A stretch of DNA of 64,000 bases from contig CALFFN010000037.1 in the NCBI GenBank assembly GCA_937958185.1, positions 1 to 64,000 on the forward strand, read 5' to 3'. Position 1 is the stretch's first letter. Each line of letters starts with the position of its first letter. This DNA comes from an uncultured Neglectibacter sp. GTDB lineage: Bacteria > Bacillota > Clostridia > Oscillospirales > Acutalibacteraceae. The position numbers and the translations under genes are program-made. Under the pieces are notes generated by a model. It was given only the letters and a program-made list of their open reading frames with translations, was not told the DNA's origin and made no database searches. Below, piece after piece: positions 57,300 to 64,000 of this stretch.

Positions 57300-57531
57300 T
57301 GTCGTGAAGTCTTTTTTCCGCCCATTACCGGAATCTTAGAACACCATATCCCATAGATCGGTGTATCCTGGAGACTATGAAAAACACGGTTTTGCTTTAG
57401 CAAAATCACGGCTTTTCATGCCGGGAAGTGCTTTTCCGCCCATTGATGGCAGTGTACCCGAGAGGCAGTGAAAAAAGACGGTTCTCCGCAGGAGAATCAC
57501 GGCATTTCATGTCGTGAAGTCTTTTTTCCGC
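57300..57531. repeat. Dispersed three-way-junction repeat, locus 2 (two full units and a fragment)
   Basis: A fragment at 57300-57326 has the right half of a unit. Unit 3 (57379-57436) has outer AAAAACAC/GTGCTTTT enclosing TTTTGC-TTTA-GCAAAA and CGGC-TTTTCAT-GCCG. Unit 4 (57469-57530) has outer AAAAAAGAC/GTCTTTTTT enclosing TTCTCC-GCA-GGAGAA and CACGGCAT-TTC-ATGTCGTG. The linker hairpin ACACCAT...CGGTGT at 57340-57364 matches the one at locus 1. The minus-strand stop of the phosphatase-like gene lies inside unit 4. The remaining sequence from 57105 to 57300 shows nothing recognisable. Confidence 0.75.
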
Positions 57532-58205
57532 CCATTATGCGCCGCTTCCCGTGCCACGTCCACCACAAAATGATCCGGGCGGGTCTTGTCCTCCCCCTCC
57601 GGCAGGGTGTCCGTCACCTCCATCACGGCAGAGCGCATCCACAGGCTGGGCGTGATCCGCACGGTGTAGCCACAGCCGGGAGGGCACATCCATTCATAGG
57701 GCTGCACCCGGGGCAGACCGTACGCCGCCAAAACAGTGGATATCACCCCGGCATGGGTCACCAGCACGGCAGAGGTGTTCCCCCGCGCCATCAGGTTCTG
57801 CACCAGCATTTCAAAGCCCCTGCAGACCCGCTGAACAAACACGGCGCTGCTTTCTCCGTTAGGCGGGGCTGTCTGCCCCCCCGTAGACAGCCAATCTGGA
57901 AAGCCCGGCTCGTCCTTCAGCTCCTCCGCCGTCCTGTTCTCCCAGTCCCCAAAATCGCATTCCGCCATTTCCAAAATGACCTCCGGCTCGGCGCGGGGAT
58001 ACAGCAGCTTCAGGGTGTCCACACAGCGGATAGAAGGGCTGGCGTAAAAGGTTGCCGCCTGGGGATATCCACATTTCCGTTTCAAATCCAGCAGCTGCGC
58101 CACAGAACTCTCGGCAAGGGGGGATTCTGTCCGCCCGATATAACGCCCCTCCAGATTTCCCTCGCAGGGCATATTGCGCAGCAGATGGATCACATAGGAT
58201 TTCAT
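57507..58205 (-). CDS. Histidine-phosphatase-superfamily protein with altered catalytic motif
   Basis: 232 residues resembling CobC/phosphoglycerate-mutase-like phosphatases: NLEGRYIGRTESPL after the active-site loop, ASPSIRCVDT (Arg60), AECDFGDWENRT (Glu82) and VTHAGVI (His151). The N-terminal RHG motif that should carry the phospho-histidine reads RNMPCEGN, Asn11 in place of His, with the next three residues also changed. It may be an inactive or re-purposed relative. The last ten residues (HNGRKKDFTT) are encoded by the three-way-junction repeat, so the original end has been replaced. Confidence 0.8.
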   Translation of the reverse strand: MKSYVIHLLRNMPCEGNLEGRYIGRTESPLAESSVAQLLDLKRKCGYPQAATFYASPSIRCVDTLKLLYPRAEPEVILEMAECDFGDWENRTAEELKDEPGFPDWLSTGGQTAPPNGESSAVFVQRVCRGFEMLVQNLMARGNTSAVLVTHAGVISTVLAAYGLPRVQPYEWMCPPGCGYTVRITPSLWMRSAVMEVTDTLPEGEDKTRPDHFVVDVAREAAHNGRKKDFTT

Positions 58206-58289
58206 GGCGTTCTTCCTTCCTTTTTCAGATAAGATTTCTATTTTTGTGAGAAAAGCAGGAAATGCTTCCGCAAAAGATGGAAAAATGAG

Positions 58290-58306
58290 AAAATCCCGGG
58301 GATTTT
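58290..58306. promoter_or_regulatory. Palindromic operator candidate
   Basis: AAAATCCC-G-GGGATTTT, a perfect 8-bp dyad 12 bp upstream of the regulator gene's -35, in the gap shared with the divergent phosphatase-like gene. Confidence 0.4.
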
Positions 58307-58318
58307 CCCGATTTTTCC

Positions 58319-58347
58319 TTTACTTTCCAATTTACTTATAGTATAAT
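58319..58347 (+). promoter_or_regulatory. Promoter of the XRE regulator gene
   Basis: TTTACT (58319-58324), 17-bp spacer, TATAAT (58342-58347). Confidence 0.6.
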
Positions 58348-58394
58348 CGAAGAAAATCGAATCACATTTTTCAGGAGATGAAGGAGCGTTTACT

Positions 58395-59126
58395 ATGGCG
58401 GCAACCGACAGCGGCAAGCGGCGCGGCAAATTTGATCTGAACAAGGATTTTCCACGCATCCTGACTTTGCTGCGCAGGGAACGGGGCTACAGCCAGAAAA
58501 TGGTCGCCGCTGATTTGGGGATTTCCCAGGCGCTGCTGTCCCACTATGAAAAGGGCATCCGGGAATGCGGGCTGGATTTTGTCCTGCGCGTGGCGGATTA
58601 TTATGACGTTTCCTGCGATTACCTGTTGGGGCGCACGCTGCACCGCAGCGGCGCGGTGCTTGCCATTCAGGACGTTCCCACGGAAAACGCCCCCCGCCCC
58701 AAAAAGGGCAGTGATCCCGCCGTGGAGTACAACCGCCGGGTACTGATAAACTCTCTCAGTATTGTATTCGGTCTTTTGAAAAAAATCAATAGTGAAAGCC
58801 TGAACCGGGAAATTTCCGAGTTCCTGTACGCTTCGGTCTACAAAATGTTCCGGCTGCTGTATTCCTCAAATCCCAAAAATTCTCAGGATATTTTTTCACT
58901 GGACGCGCTGCTGTTCGGCGCGGCCATGAATTCCACTATGGCAATGGCAGAGGCAAAAAGCCGCTATATTTTAAGCGGGGAAAGCATCGGCGACTGCGTA
59001 GGCGTGAAGAAAAAGGATATCCCTGCCATCACCATGGAAGGGCTGGCAAAGGAATTTCCCCAGCACGCCCCGGCGCTGATGGACCTGATCGAGGCTGCGG
59101 AGCAATCGGTAAAATCGGACCGTTGA
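58395..59126 (+). CDS. XRE-type helix-turn-helix regulator with C-terminal helical domain
   Basis: 243 residues. An XRE/Cro HTH spans about 19-77 (ILTLLRRERGYSQKMVAADLGISQALLSHYEKGIRECGLDFVLRVADYY). The rest is mostly helical, with no recognised ligand domain. It has its own promoter with a palindrome beside it and is divergent from the phosphatase-like gene. The downstream asnB cluster has a separate promoter. Target unknown. Confidence 0.85.
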   Translation: MAATDSGKRRGKFDLNKDFPRILTLLRRERGYSQKMVAADLGISQALLSHYEKGIRECGLDFVLRVADYYDVSCDYLLGRTLHRSGAVLAIQDVPTENAPRPKKGSDPAVEYNRRVLINSLSIVFGLLKKINSESLNREISEFLYASVYKMFRLLYSSNPKNSQDIFSLDALLFGAAMNSTMAMAEAKSRYILSGESIGDCVGVKKKDIPAITMEGLAKEFPQHAPALMDLIEAAEQSVKSDR

Positions 59127-59156
59127 CGGACGCTTCCAACGAATGGAAAATAAAAT

Positions 59157-59185
59157 TTGTCATTCTTTGCACGATGTGGTAAAAT
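59157..59185 (+). promoter_or_regulatory. Promoter of the asnB cluster
   Basis: TTGTCA (59157-59162), 17-bp spacer, TAAAAT (59180-59185). Confidence 0.6.
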
Positions 59186-59190
59186 ACTAA

Positions 59191-59246
59191 ACATCAGCAG
59201 GGTGCAAACCTGCGCGGGACGCAGTTCTTGCCCCTGCTCTTTTTAC
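59191..59246 (+). promoter_or_regulatory. Short attenuator-like leader before asnB
   Basis: AGCAGGG (59196-59202) pairs with CCCTGCT (59232-59238) and is followed by CTTTTT. Inside is a second hairpin CTGCG-CGGGA-CGCAG (59210-59224). Transcripts would end after about 55 nt unless this structure is opened. No known riboswitch class was recognised. Confidence 0.5.
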
Positions 59247-59303
59247 GCAGATTTCTTCTCACAGGAAAACCCTGTACTTGGGAAAGAAAGGACGGGATAG
59301 GAT

Positions 59304-61160
59304 ATGTGCGGCTTTGTAGGCTTTACCGGCGGCGACGGTACACTTCAGGACGAGGGCGTTCTGCGCTCTATGACGGACGCTATCCGGCACAGAGGACCTG
59401 ACGACGCGGATTATTACATGGACGGGGAAATTTCCCTGGGCTTCCGGCGGCTGTCCATCATCGATCTGGAGGGCGGCAGACAGCCCATTCTCAATGAGGA
59501 CGGCACCAAGGTGCTGCTGTTCAACGGCGAAATTTACAATTATCAGGACATCAAAAAGGAGCTGCTGGCGGCAGGGCATATTTTCAAGACCGCCGCCGAT
59601 TCGGAGGTGCTGCTCCACGGCTATGAGGAGTACGGCGCCGATTTGCTGAACAGGCTCCGGGGCATGTTTGCCTTTGTCATCTGGGACAAGGAGAAAAAAG
59701 AGCTGTTCGGCGCAAGGGACTTTTTCGGGATCAAGCCCCTGTACTATGCCAAAATGGGAAGCACCTTCCTGTTCGGCTCGGAGATCAAAAGCTTCCTGCA
59801 CCACCCGGATTTCAAAAAGGAGCTGAACGAGCGGGCACTGGAGCATTACCTTTCTTTCCAGTATTCCCCCGGTCCCGAGACCTTCTTCAAAAACGTGTAC
59901 AAAATGCCCCCGGCTCACTATTTCAAATATGCCGGCGGCAAAATGGAGCTGACCCGGTACTGGCTGCCGGAGTTCCATGCGGAAGAGGACAAGCCCCTGG
60001 AATATTGGGTGGACGAGATCGAAAAGGTATTCGACAACTCCGTGGAAGCCCACAAGGTCAGCGATGTGGAGGTGGGCTCTTTCCTTTCCTCCGGCGTAGA
60101 TTCCAGCTATGTCGCCTGCTCTGCCTATGTGGACAAGACCTTTACCGTGGGCTTCGACAACGGCACAAAATACAACGAGATCAGCTACGCCCAGGAGCTT
60201 TCCGAGCAAATTCCTGTGAAAAATATCAGCAAGGTCATCACCCCGGAGGAATTTTGGGGGACGTTCCCGAAAATCCAGTACCACATGGACGAGCCTTTGG
60301 CAGACCCCTCCGCCGTGGCGCTGTATTTCGTGTGCAACACTGCCGCCAAGCATTTGAAGGTGGTGCTGTCCGGCGAGGGAGCCGATGAGATTTTCGGCGG
60401 CTACAACATTTATAAGGAGCCGCTGGAGGTGCCGTGGTACGACAAGATCCCCTTCCCCATTCGGAAAGCGATCGGCGCCATCGCCGGTCTCCTCCCCGCC
60501 CACCGGGGCTTGAATTTCCTGGTGCGCCGGGGCAAGAAGCTGGAAGACCGCTTTATCGGCAACGCCTATATGTTCACGGAAAAGGAGCGCCGGGCGCTCT
60601 TGAAGCACCCCACGGACGCCCAGTCCCCCGCCGCCATGGTAAAACCCTATTACGACATGGTGCGGGAAAAGGACGCCGTGACAAAAATGCAGTTTGTGGA
60701 TCTGAACATGTGGATGGTAGGAGATATCCTGCTGAAAGCCGACAAGATGAGCATGGCAAATTCCCTGGAACTGCGGGTGCCCTTCCTGGACAAGGAGATC
60801 ATGGCGCTGGCAGGAAGGATTCCCCTGAAATACAGGGTCAACGACGAGAACACCAAATTCGCCATGCGGAAAGCCGCCCTCAGAAGAATGCCGGAAAAAT
60901 GGGCGGGCAAAAAGAAGCTGGGCTTCCCCGTGCCCACCCGGGTGTGGCTGAAGGAAGACAAATATTACGGTATCGTCAAGGAAGAATTCCAGAGCGAAAA
61001 TGCGGAGCATTTCTTCCACACGGAAAAGCTCCTGAAGCTTTTGGACGACCACAAAAACGGCAAGGCAGACAACAGCCGCCGCATTTGGACGGTGTACACC
61101 TTCCTCATCTGGTACAGGCAATTCTTTTCGGAGGTAACGGCACATGACGGAGAAAATTGA
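59304..61160 (+). CDS. asnB: Glutamine-dependent asparagine synthase family amidotransferase
   Basis: 618 residues. N-terminal class II glutaminase with Cys2 (MCGFVGFTGG) and a C-terminal synthetase domain with the PP-loop SSGVDSSYVA near 256 and SGEGADEIFGGY near 355. By sequence this is AsnB, making asparagine from aspartate with ATP and glutamine. Its last 17 bp overlap the ATP-grasp ligase gene, and a racemase follows. In Lactococcus a homologue (AsnH) amidates D-Asp in the peptidoglycan cross-bridge, and that role should be considered here. Confidence 0.93.
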   Translation: MCGFVGFTGGDGTLQDEGVLRSMTDAIRHRGPDDADYYMDGEISLGFRRLSIIDLEGGRQPILNEDGTKVLLFNGEIYNYQDIKKELLAAGHIFKTAADSEVLLHGYEEYGADLLNRLRGMFAFVIWDKEKKELFGARDFFGIKPLYYAKMGSTFLFGSEIKSFLHHPDFKKELNERALEHYLSFQYSPGPETFFKNVYKMPPAHYFKYAGGKMELTRYWLPEFHAEEDKPLEYWVDEIEKVFDNSVEAHKVSDVEVGSFLSSGVDSSYVACSAYVDKTFTVGFDNGTKYNEISYAQELSEQIPVKNISKVITPEEFWGTFPKIQYHMDEPLADPSAVALYFVCNTAAKHLKVVLSGEGADEIFGGYNIYKEPLEVPWYDKIPFPIRKAIGAIAGLLPAHRGLNFLVRRGKKLEDRFIGNAYMFTEKERRALLKHPTDAQSPAAMVKPYYDMVREKDAVTKMQFVDLNMWMVGDILLKADKMSMANSLELRVPFLDKEIMALAGRIPLKYRVNDENTKFAMRKAALRRMPEKWAGKKKLGFPVPTRVWLKEDKYYGIVKEEFQSENAEHFFHTEKLLKLLDDHKNGKADNSRRIWTVYTFLIWYRQFFSEVTAHDGEN

Positions 61161-62379
61161 GTTTGTCCCGGTCCTGCTGGGCAGCGACATCAACGTGTAC
61201 GGCATGGCGCGGTCTTTCCATGAGGAATACGGCGTCGCTTCCGTTGCCATCGGCAAGGGGATCTTGGGTCCCTGCACCGCCAGCAAAATCGTAAGGGTAG
61301 AGGTCGTGGAACCCAATTTAGAGGACGATGAAGTCTTTGTTTCCACGCTTCTGAATTTTGCGAAACGGTATGAGGGCAGCGGGAAAAAGCTGCTGCTGGT
61401 CCCCTGCGGGGACAATTACATCAAGCTGCTGGTGAGAAACCAGGACAAGCTGCGTGGCGTGTATGAATTTGAATGTATCAGCGAAGAGCTGTTGATGCGC
61501 CTTTCCATTAAGGAAAGCTTTTATGAGGTCTGCACCGAGCATGGGTTCTCTTTCCCGAAAACCACCACCTGCACCTTTGAGGACCATAAAAACCTGGAGC
61601 TGCCCTTTGATTTCCCCGTCATCATCAAGCCCTCCAATTCCGTTGCCTACTGGAACTGCCATTTCCCCCACAAGAAAAAGGTCTTTGTGGCGGAGACAAG
61701 AGAGGAATTTGAAGCCATTCTTACCGCCATCTATTCTTCCAGCTACAAGGACCATCTCATTTTGCAGGAATACATTCCCGGCGACGACAGCAATATGCGG
61801 GTGATGAACTGCTACTGCGGCAGCGACAAAAAGGTGCGGCTGATTGCCCTGGGCAACGCCCTGCTGGAGGAGCATTCCCCGGAGGGGATCGGCAGCTATG
61901 CCGCCATCATCAACGGGTATGACGAAAAGCTCAATGAGCAGATGAAGGGCTTCCTCGAGGGCATCGGCTATGTGGGCTTTGCCAATTTCGACATGAAGTA
62001 CGACCAACGGGACGGCACCTACAAGCTCTTTGAGATGAACCTGCGGCAGGGCAGGAGCAGCTTCTTTGTCACCGCCGCCGGATATAACCTGGCAAAGTGG
62101 CTTGTGGACGATGTGATCTATCACAGGGAAGTCCCCTGCACCGTGGCGGAAAACAAGGTGCTGTGGTCCATTATCCCCAAGCGCATTATTTTCCAGTATG
62201 TAAAAGACCCCGCCCTCAAGGCGGAAGCAAAAGAGCTGATCCGCCAGGGGAAATACTGCCAGTCCTACTACTACCGGGGCGACCGCTCTCTGAAGCGATG
62301 GATACATTTTGTAAAAAACCAGTACCACTATTTCGAAAAGTACCGGCGGTACTTCGGGAATAAGGGATTGAGAGACTAG
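61144..62379 (+). CDS. ATP-grasp carboxylate-amine ligase, possible D-aspartate ligase
   Basis: 411 residues. N-terminal VPVLLGSDINVYGMARSFHEEYG, a central ATP-grasp domain (about 125-330) with DFPVIIKPSNSVAYW for ATP, ILQEYIPGDDSNMR and a Mg-binding KLFEMNLRQGRSS. This matches the family that includes Enterococcus faecium Asl(fm), which adds D-Asp to the Lys of the peptidoglycan stem. The start lies inside the end of asnB. Family call is firm; the D-Asp role is inferred from family and neighbours. Confidence 0.75.
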   Translation: MTEKIEFVPVLLGSDINVYGMARSFHEEYGVASVAIGKGILGPCTASKIVRVEVVEPNLEDDEVFVSTLLNFAKRYEGSGKKLLLVPCGDNYIKLLVRNQDKLRGVYEFECISEELLMRLSIKESFYEVCTEHGFSFPKTTTCTFEDHKNLELPFDFPVIIKPSNSVAYWNCHFPHKKKVFVAETREEFEAILTAIYSSSYKDHLILQEYIPGDDSNMRVMNCYCGSDKKVRLIALGNALLEEHSPEGIGSYAAIINGYDEKLNEQMKGFLEGIGYVGFANFDMKYDQRDGTYKLFEMNLRQGRSSFFVTAAGYNLAKWLVDDVIYHREVPCTVAENKVLWSIIPKRIIFQYVKDPALKAEAKELIRQGKYCQSYYYRGDRSLKRWIHFVKNQYHYFEKYRRYFGNKGLRD

Positions 62380-62394
62380 AAAGGAGAGAAAGCG

Positions 62395-62799
62395 ATGAGC
62401 AGATTTTCGGAAAAAGGCTATTTTGTCAAAGAAAATGCGCCGATCTACTTTACCCGGGACATGGATAAAACCGCCGAATGGTTTGAAAAAACCATGGGCT
62501 GGTACAGCAACATCGTAGAACGAGATGTGCACGGCAACGGCACCTATGGGGTGGTGTTTGATATGCTTCCCGAAATAGAAAGCACCCATCTGGCGCCGTT
62601 TACCGGGTTCCAACTGTTTTGCGGTACGCCGGAGAATCGTGTGCTCTCTTTTATGCAGGTACAGAACATCAAAAAAATGCGGGAATATATCCTTTCAAAC
62701 GGCTGGGAAAACATCACCGAGATCACAGCGCAGCCATGGGGCGGCAAGACCTGCAGCCTGACTACTTTGGACGGATACATGATAAACGTATTTGAATGA
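62395..62799 (+). CDS. VOC/glyoxalase-like domain protein
   Basis: 134 residues, one VOC fold: IYFTRDMDKTAEWFEKTMGWYSNIVERD at the start and GKTCSLTTLDGYMINVFE at the end. Metal ligands of true glyoxalase I are not obvious, so the role is unclear. It lies 15 bp after the ATP-grasp gene behind AAAGGAGAG, in the same transcript. Confidence 0.75.
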   Translation: MSRFSEKGYFVKENAPIYFTRDMDKTAEWFEKTMGWYSNIVERDVHGNGTYGVVFDMLPEIESTHLAPFTGFQLFCGTPENRVLSFMQVQNIKKMREYILSNGWENITEITAQPWGGKTCSLTTLDGYMINVFE

Positions 62800-62855
62800 G
62801 GACAAAAGCTGTGTTCGGCAGAAATCGTTCATTTTCCAACAAGGGGTGTGACTGC

Positions 62856-63578
62856 GTGAAAACACTGGGTATCATCGGCGGGCTGGGTCCTATGGCGACG
62901 GCGTACTTATTGCAGCTTGTCATTGAAATGACCGACGCCAAAACCGACCAGGAGCATTTGGACGTGATCGTGTTCGACCGCCCCAGCGTGCCGGACCGCA
63001 CCGCCTATATCCTGGATAAAGCCAAGCCCTCCCCCCTGCCCTCCATGACCGCTACGGCAAAAACGCTGGAACAGCTGGGGGCTGGGTGTCTTTGCGCGCC
63101 CTGCGTCACCTCCCACTATTTTTATAAGGAGCTGTCAAGCAGCGTTTCCGTTCCCTTCCTCAATATGGTGGAGGAAACGGCAAAGGAGCTGAAAACCGCC
63201 GGAAAGCAGCGCCCCGGTATCCTGGCGACCACCGGCACGGTCAGCACCGGGCTGTTCCAGAAAGCCTTTGAAAAAGAGGGCTTGCAGGCAGTTCTGCCCG
63301 ACGAAGCTGGGCAGGCGCTGGTGATGAGCCTGATCTACGACGACATCAAGGCGGGAAAGCCCGCCGACCCTGAAAAATTCCAAAAAGTGTCCGAAATGCT
63401 GTACAGCTCCGGCTGTGACTGTATCGTGCTGGGCTGCACGGAGCTCTCCCTCATCAAAAAAAGCGCCGGACTGGACGGACGCTATCTGGACGCGCTGGAG
63501 GTCCTTGCCAAGCGCTGTGTGGAGGAATGCGGCGCGCCGCTGAAAGCGGGATATCAAAAACTGTTGGGCAAAGCTTAA
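62856..63578 (+). CDS. Aspartate/glutamate racemase family protein
   Basis: 240 residues: KTLGIIGGLGPMATAYLLQ at the start, first Cys in APCVTSHYFY (near 83) and second in LGCTELSL (near 193). Aspartate racemases usually read PCNTAH; here Asn is Val, but both catalytic Cys remain. The GTG at 62856 follows AAGGGGTG; the frame is open to 62796 but overlaps the VOC gene. Would supply D-Asp to the ligase encoded upstream. Confidence 0.85.
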   Translation: MKTLGIIGGLGPMATAYLLQLVIEMTDAKTDQEHLDVIVFDRPSVPDRTAYILDKAKPSPLPSMTATAKTLEQLGAGCLCAPCVTSHYFYKELSSSVSVPFLNMVEETAKELKTAGKQRPGILATTGTVSTGLFQKAFEKEGLQAVLPDEAGQALVMSLIYDDIKAGKPADPEKFQKVSEMLYSSGCDCIVLGCTELSLIKKSAGLDGRYLDALEVLAKRCVEECGAPLKAGYQKLLGKA

Positions 63579-63595
63579 AGGAGGAAAACGGAAAA

Positions 63596-64000
63596 ATGCA
63601 AAATTTTGGAATGTCCATGCTGTGGTTCTGGCTCTGCTATTTTCTGGTGACTCTGGTTGGGATCTTACATACCGTCTTTAACATTTATGTGCTGCACATG
63701 AAGCCGATGGACCAGAACTCCATGGGAGAAGGGTATGAAAAAACAAAGCCATGGCACCCGCTGTACAACATCGTTCTGTTTTCCGTCTTTGGCTTTTTGT
63801 ATCTGAACGGGCTTAATGCGCCTACCCTCAGGGAAGCGGTCATTACCGGCGCCATATGGGCAGGGATCTGCATCGTGTTCGACCTGTTCGGCTGGGTTCT
63901 TATCAAGCACCCATGGAGCCTGTCCTTCCGGGGGTTCTATATTGACTATCAGCCGTGGATTACCCTGATCTATGCCGCAATATTTTTAGGTCCTGTCATC
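63596..64000 (+). CDS. Membrane protein, cut by the window end
   Basis: 135 codons are visible from ATG 63596 behind AAAGGAGG, with no stop before the edge. Four hydrophobic segments (about 8-30, 62-80, 88-106, 120-135) separated by short loops; the first loop has HMKPMDQNSMGEGYEKTKPWHPLYN. It starts 17 bp after the racemase gene and belongs to the same run. Family not recognised; the missing C-terminus may tell. Confidence 0.75.
   Translation, partial: MQNFGMSMLWFWLCYFLVTLVGILHTVFNIYVLHMKPMDQNSMGEGYEKTKPWHPLYNIVLFSVFGFLYLNGLNAPTLREAVITGAIWAGICIVFDLFGWVLIKHPWSLSFRGFYIDYQPWITLIYAAIFLGPVI

Noticed and set aside
58164..58175. Micro-inversion explaining the changed catalytic codons of the phosphatase-like gene
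   Set aside because: The segment is flanked by CGCA/TGCG, but turning it round does not restore R-H-G in frame.

Overview
The window looks like chromosomal DNA of a Gram-positive, endospore-lineage Clostridia bacterium, most likely an Oscillospirales/Ruminococcaceae-type gut anaerobe. The reasons are spo0A next to spoIVB, a 2-oxoacid:ferredoxin oxidoreductase, a T-box leader, ATG/GTG/TTG starts behind strong AGGAGG sites, an SLH/BspA surface protein, CD3324-, DUF512- and DUF1934-family proteins, and a G+C content that looks clearly above 50 percent. No rRNA, tRNA, CRISPR array, IS element or phage gene was seen. Genus is not assignable from sequence reading alone.

Layout. 0.4-8.4 kb: glmS and the purine genes purA, purB, purC (minus strand), then gdhA (plus). 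8.6-19.6 kb: a minus-strand run of housekeeping genes (PTS-type IIC permease, rlmH, WalJ-like hydrolase, murA, plsY, der, DUF512 protein, rpmF-yceD, P-loop protein, pgi). 19.7-21.7 kb: four tandem paralogues encoding small single-pass membrane proteins. 21.8-25.8 kb: a 2-oxoacid:ferredoxin oxidoreductase operon headed by a ParA/MinD-like ATPase and interrupted by a small membrane protein. 26.3-28.7 kb: spoIVB and a spo0A whose receiver domain has lost the phosphorylation residues. 29-38 kb: heterodimeric ABC exporter, GNAT protein and potABCD polyamine importer behind a roughly 300 nt leader. 38-42.4 kb: SLH/leucine-rich surface protein, small secreted/membrane protein, alpha-galactosidase, rpmB. 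43-46.8 kb: rpmG-secE-nusG-rplKAJL with an L10 leader and attenuator, not followed by rpoB. 47-53.6 kb: unknown conserved protein, MFS transporter, ddl, murI, DUF1934, argS. 53.9-57.1 kb: leuB and leuA behind a T-box. 57.5-64 kb: phosphatase-like protein with a mutated catalytic site, XRE regulator, then asnB, an ATP-grasp ligase resembling peptidoglycan D-aspartate ligase, a VOC protein, an aspartate-racemase-family protein and a membrane protein cut by the window end.

Metabolically the window joins nitrogen assimilation (gdhA, glmS, purABC, asnB), cell-wall building (murA, ddl, murI, probably the D-Asp/D-Asn module) and amino-acid fermentation (oxidoreductase operon, leuAB).

The most unusual content is non-coding. 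(1) Four copies of a dispersed element that can fold into a three-way junction, with compensatory changes in every stem, lie at the two ends of the window. (2) At least a dozen short arrays with a period of about 7 nt and a stop codon in nearly every unit sit at gene 3' ends, often supplying the gene's own stop codon. (3) A second, hairpin-bearing dispersed repeat has split the purA leader, duplicating 53 bp and creating a 42-codon upstream ORF that ends on the purA start codon. (4) The 3' end of gdhA is duplicated. Together with the degenerate Spo0A receiver, these are the best candidates for undescribed biology.
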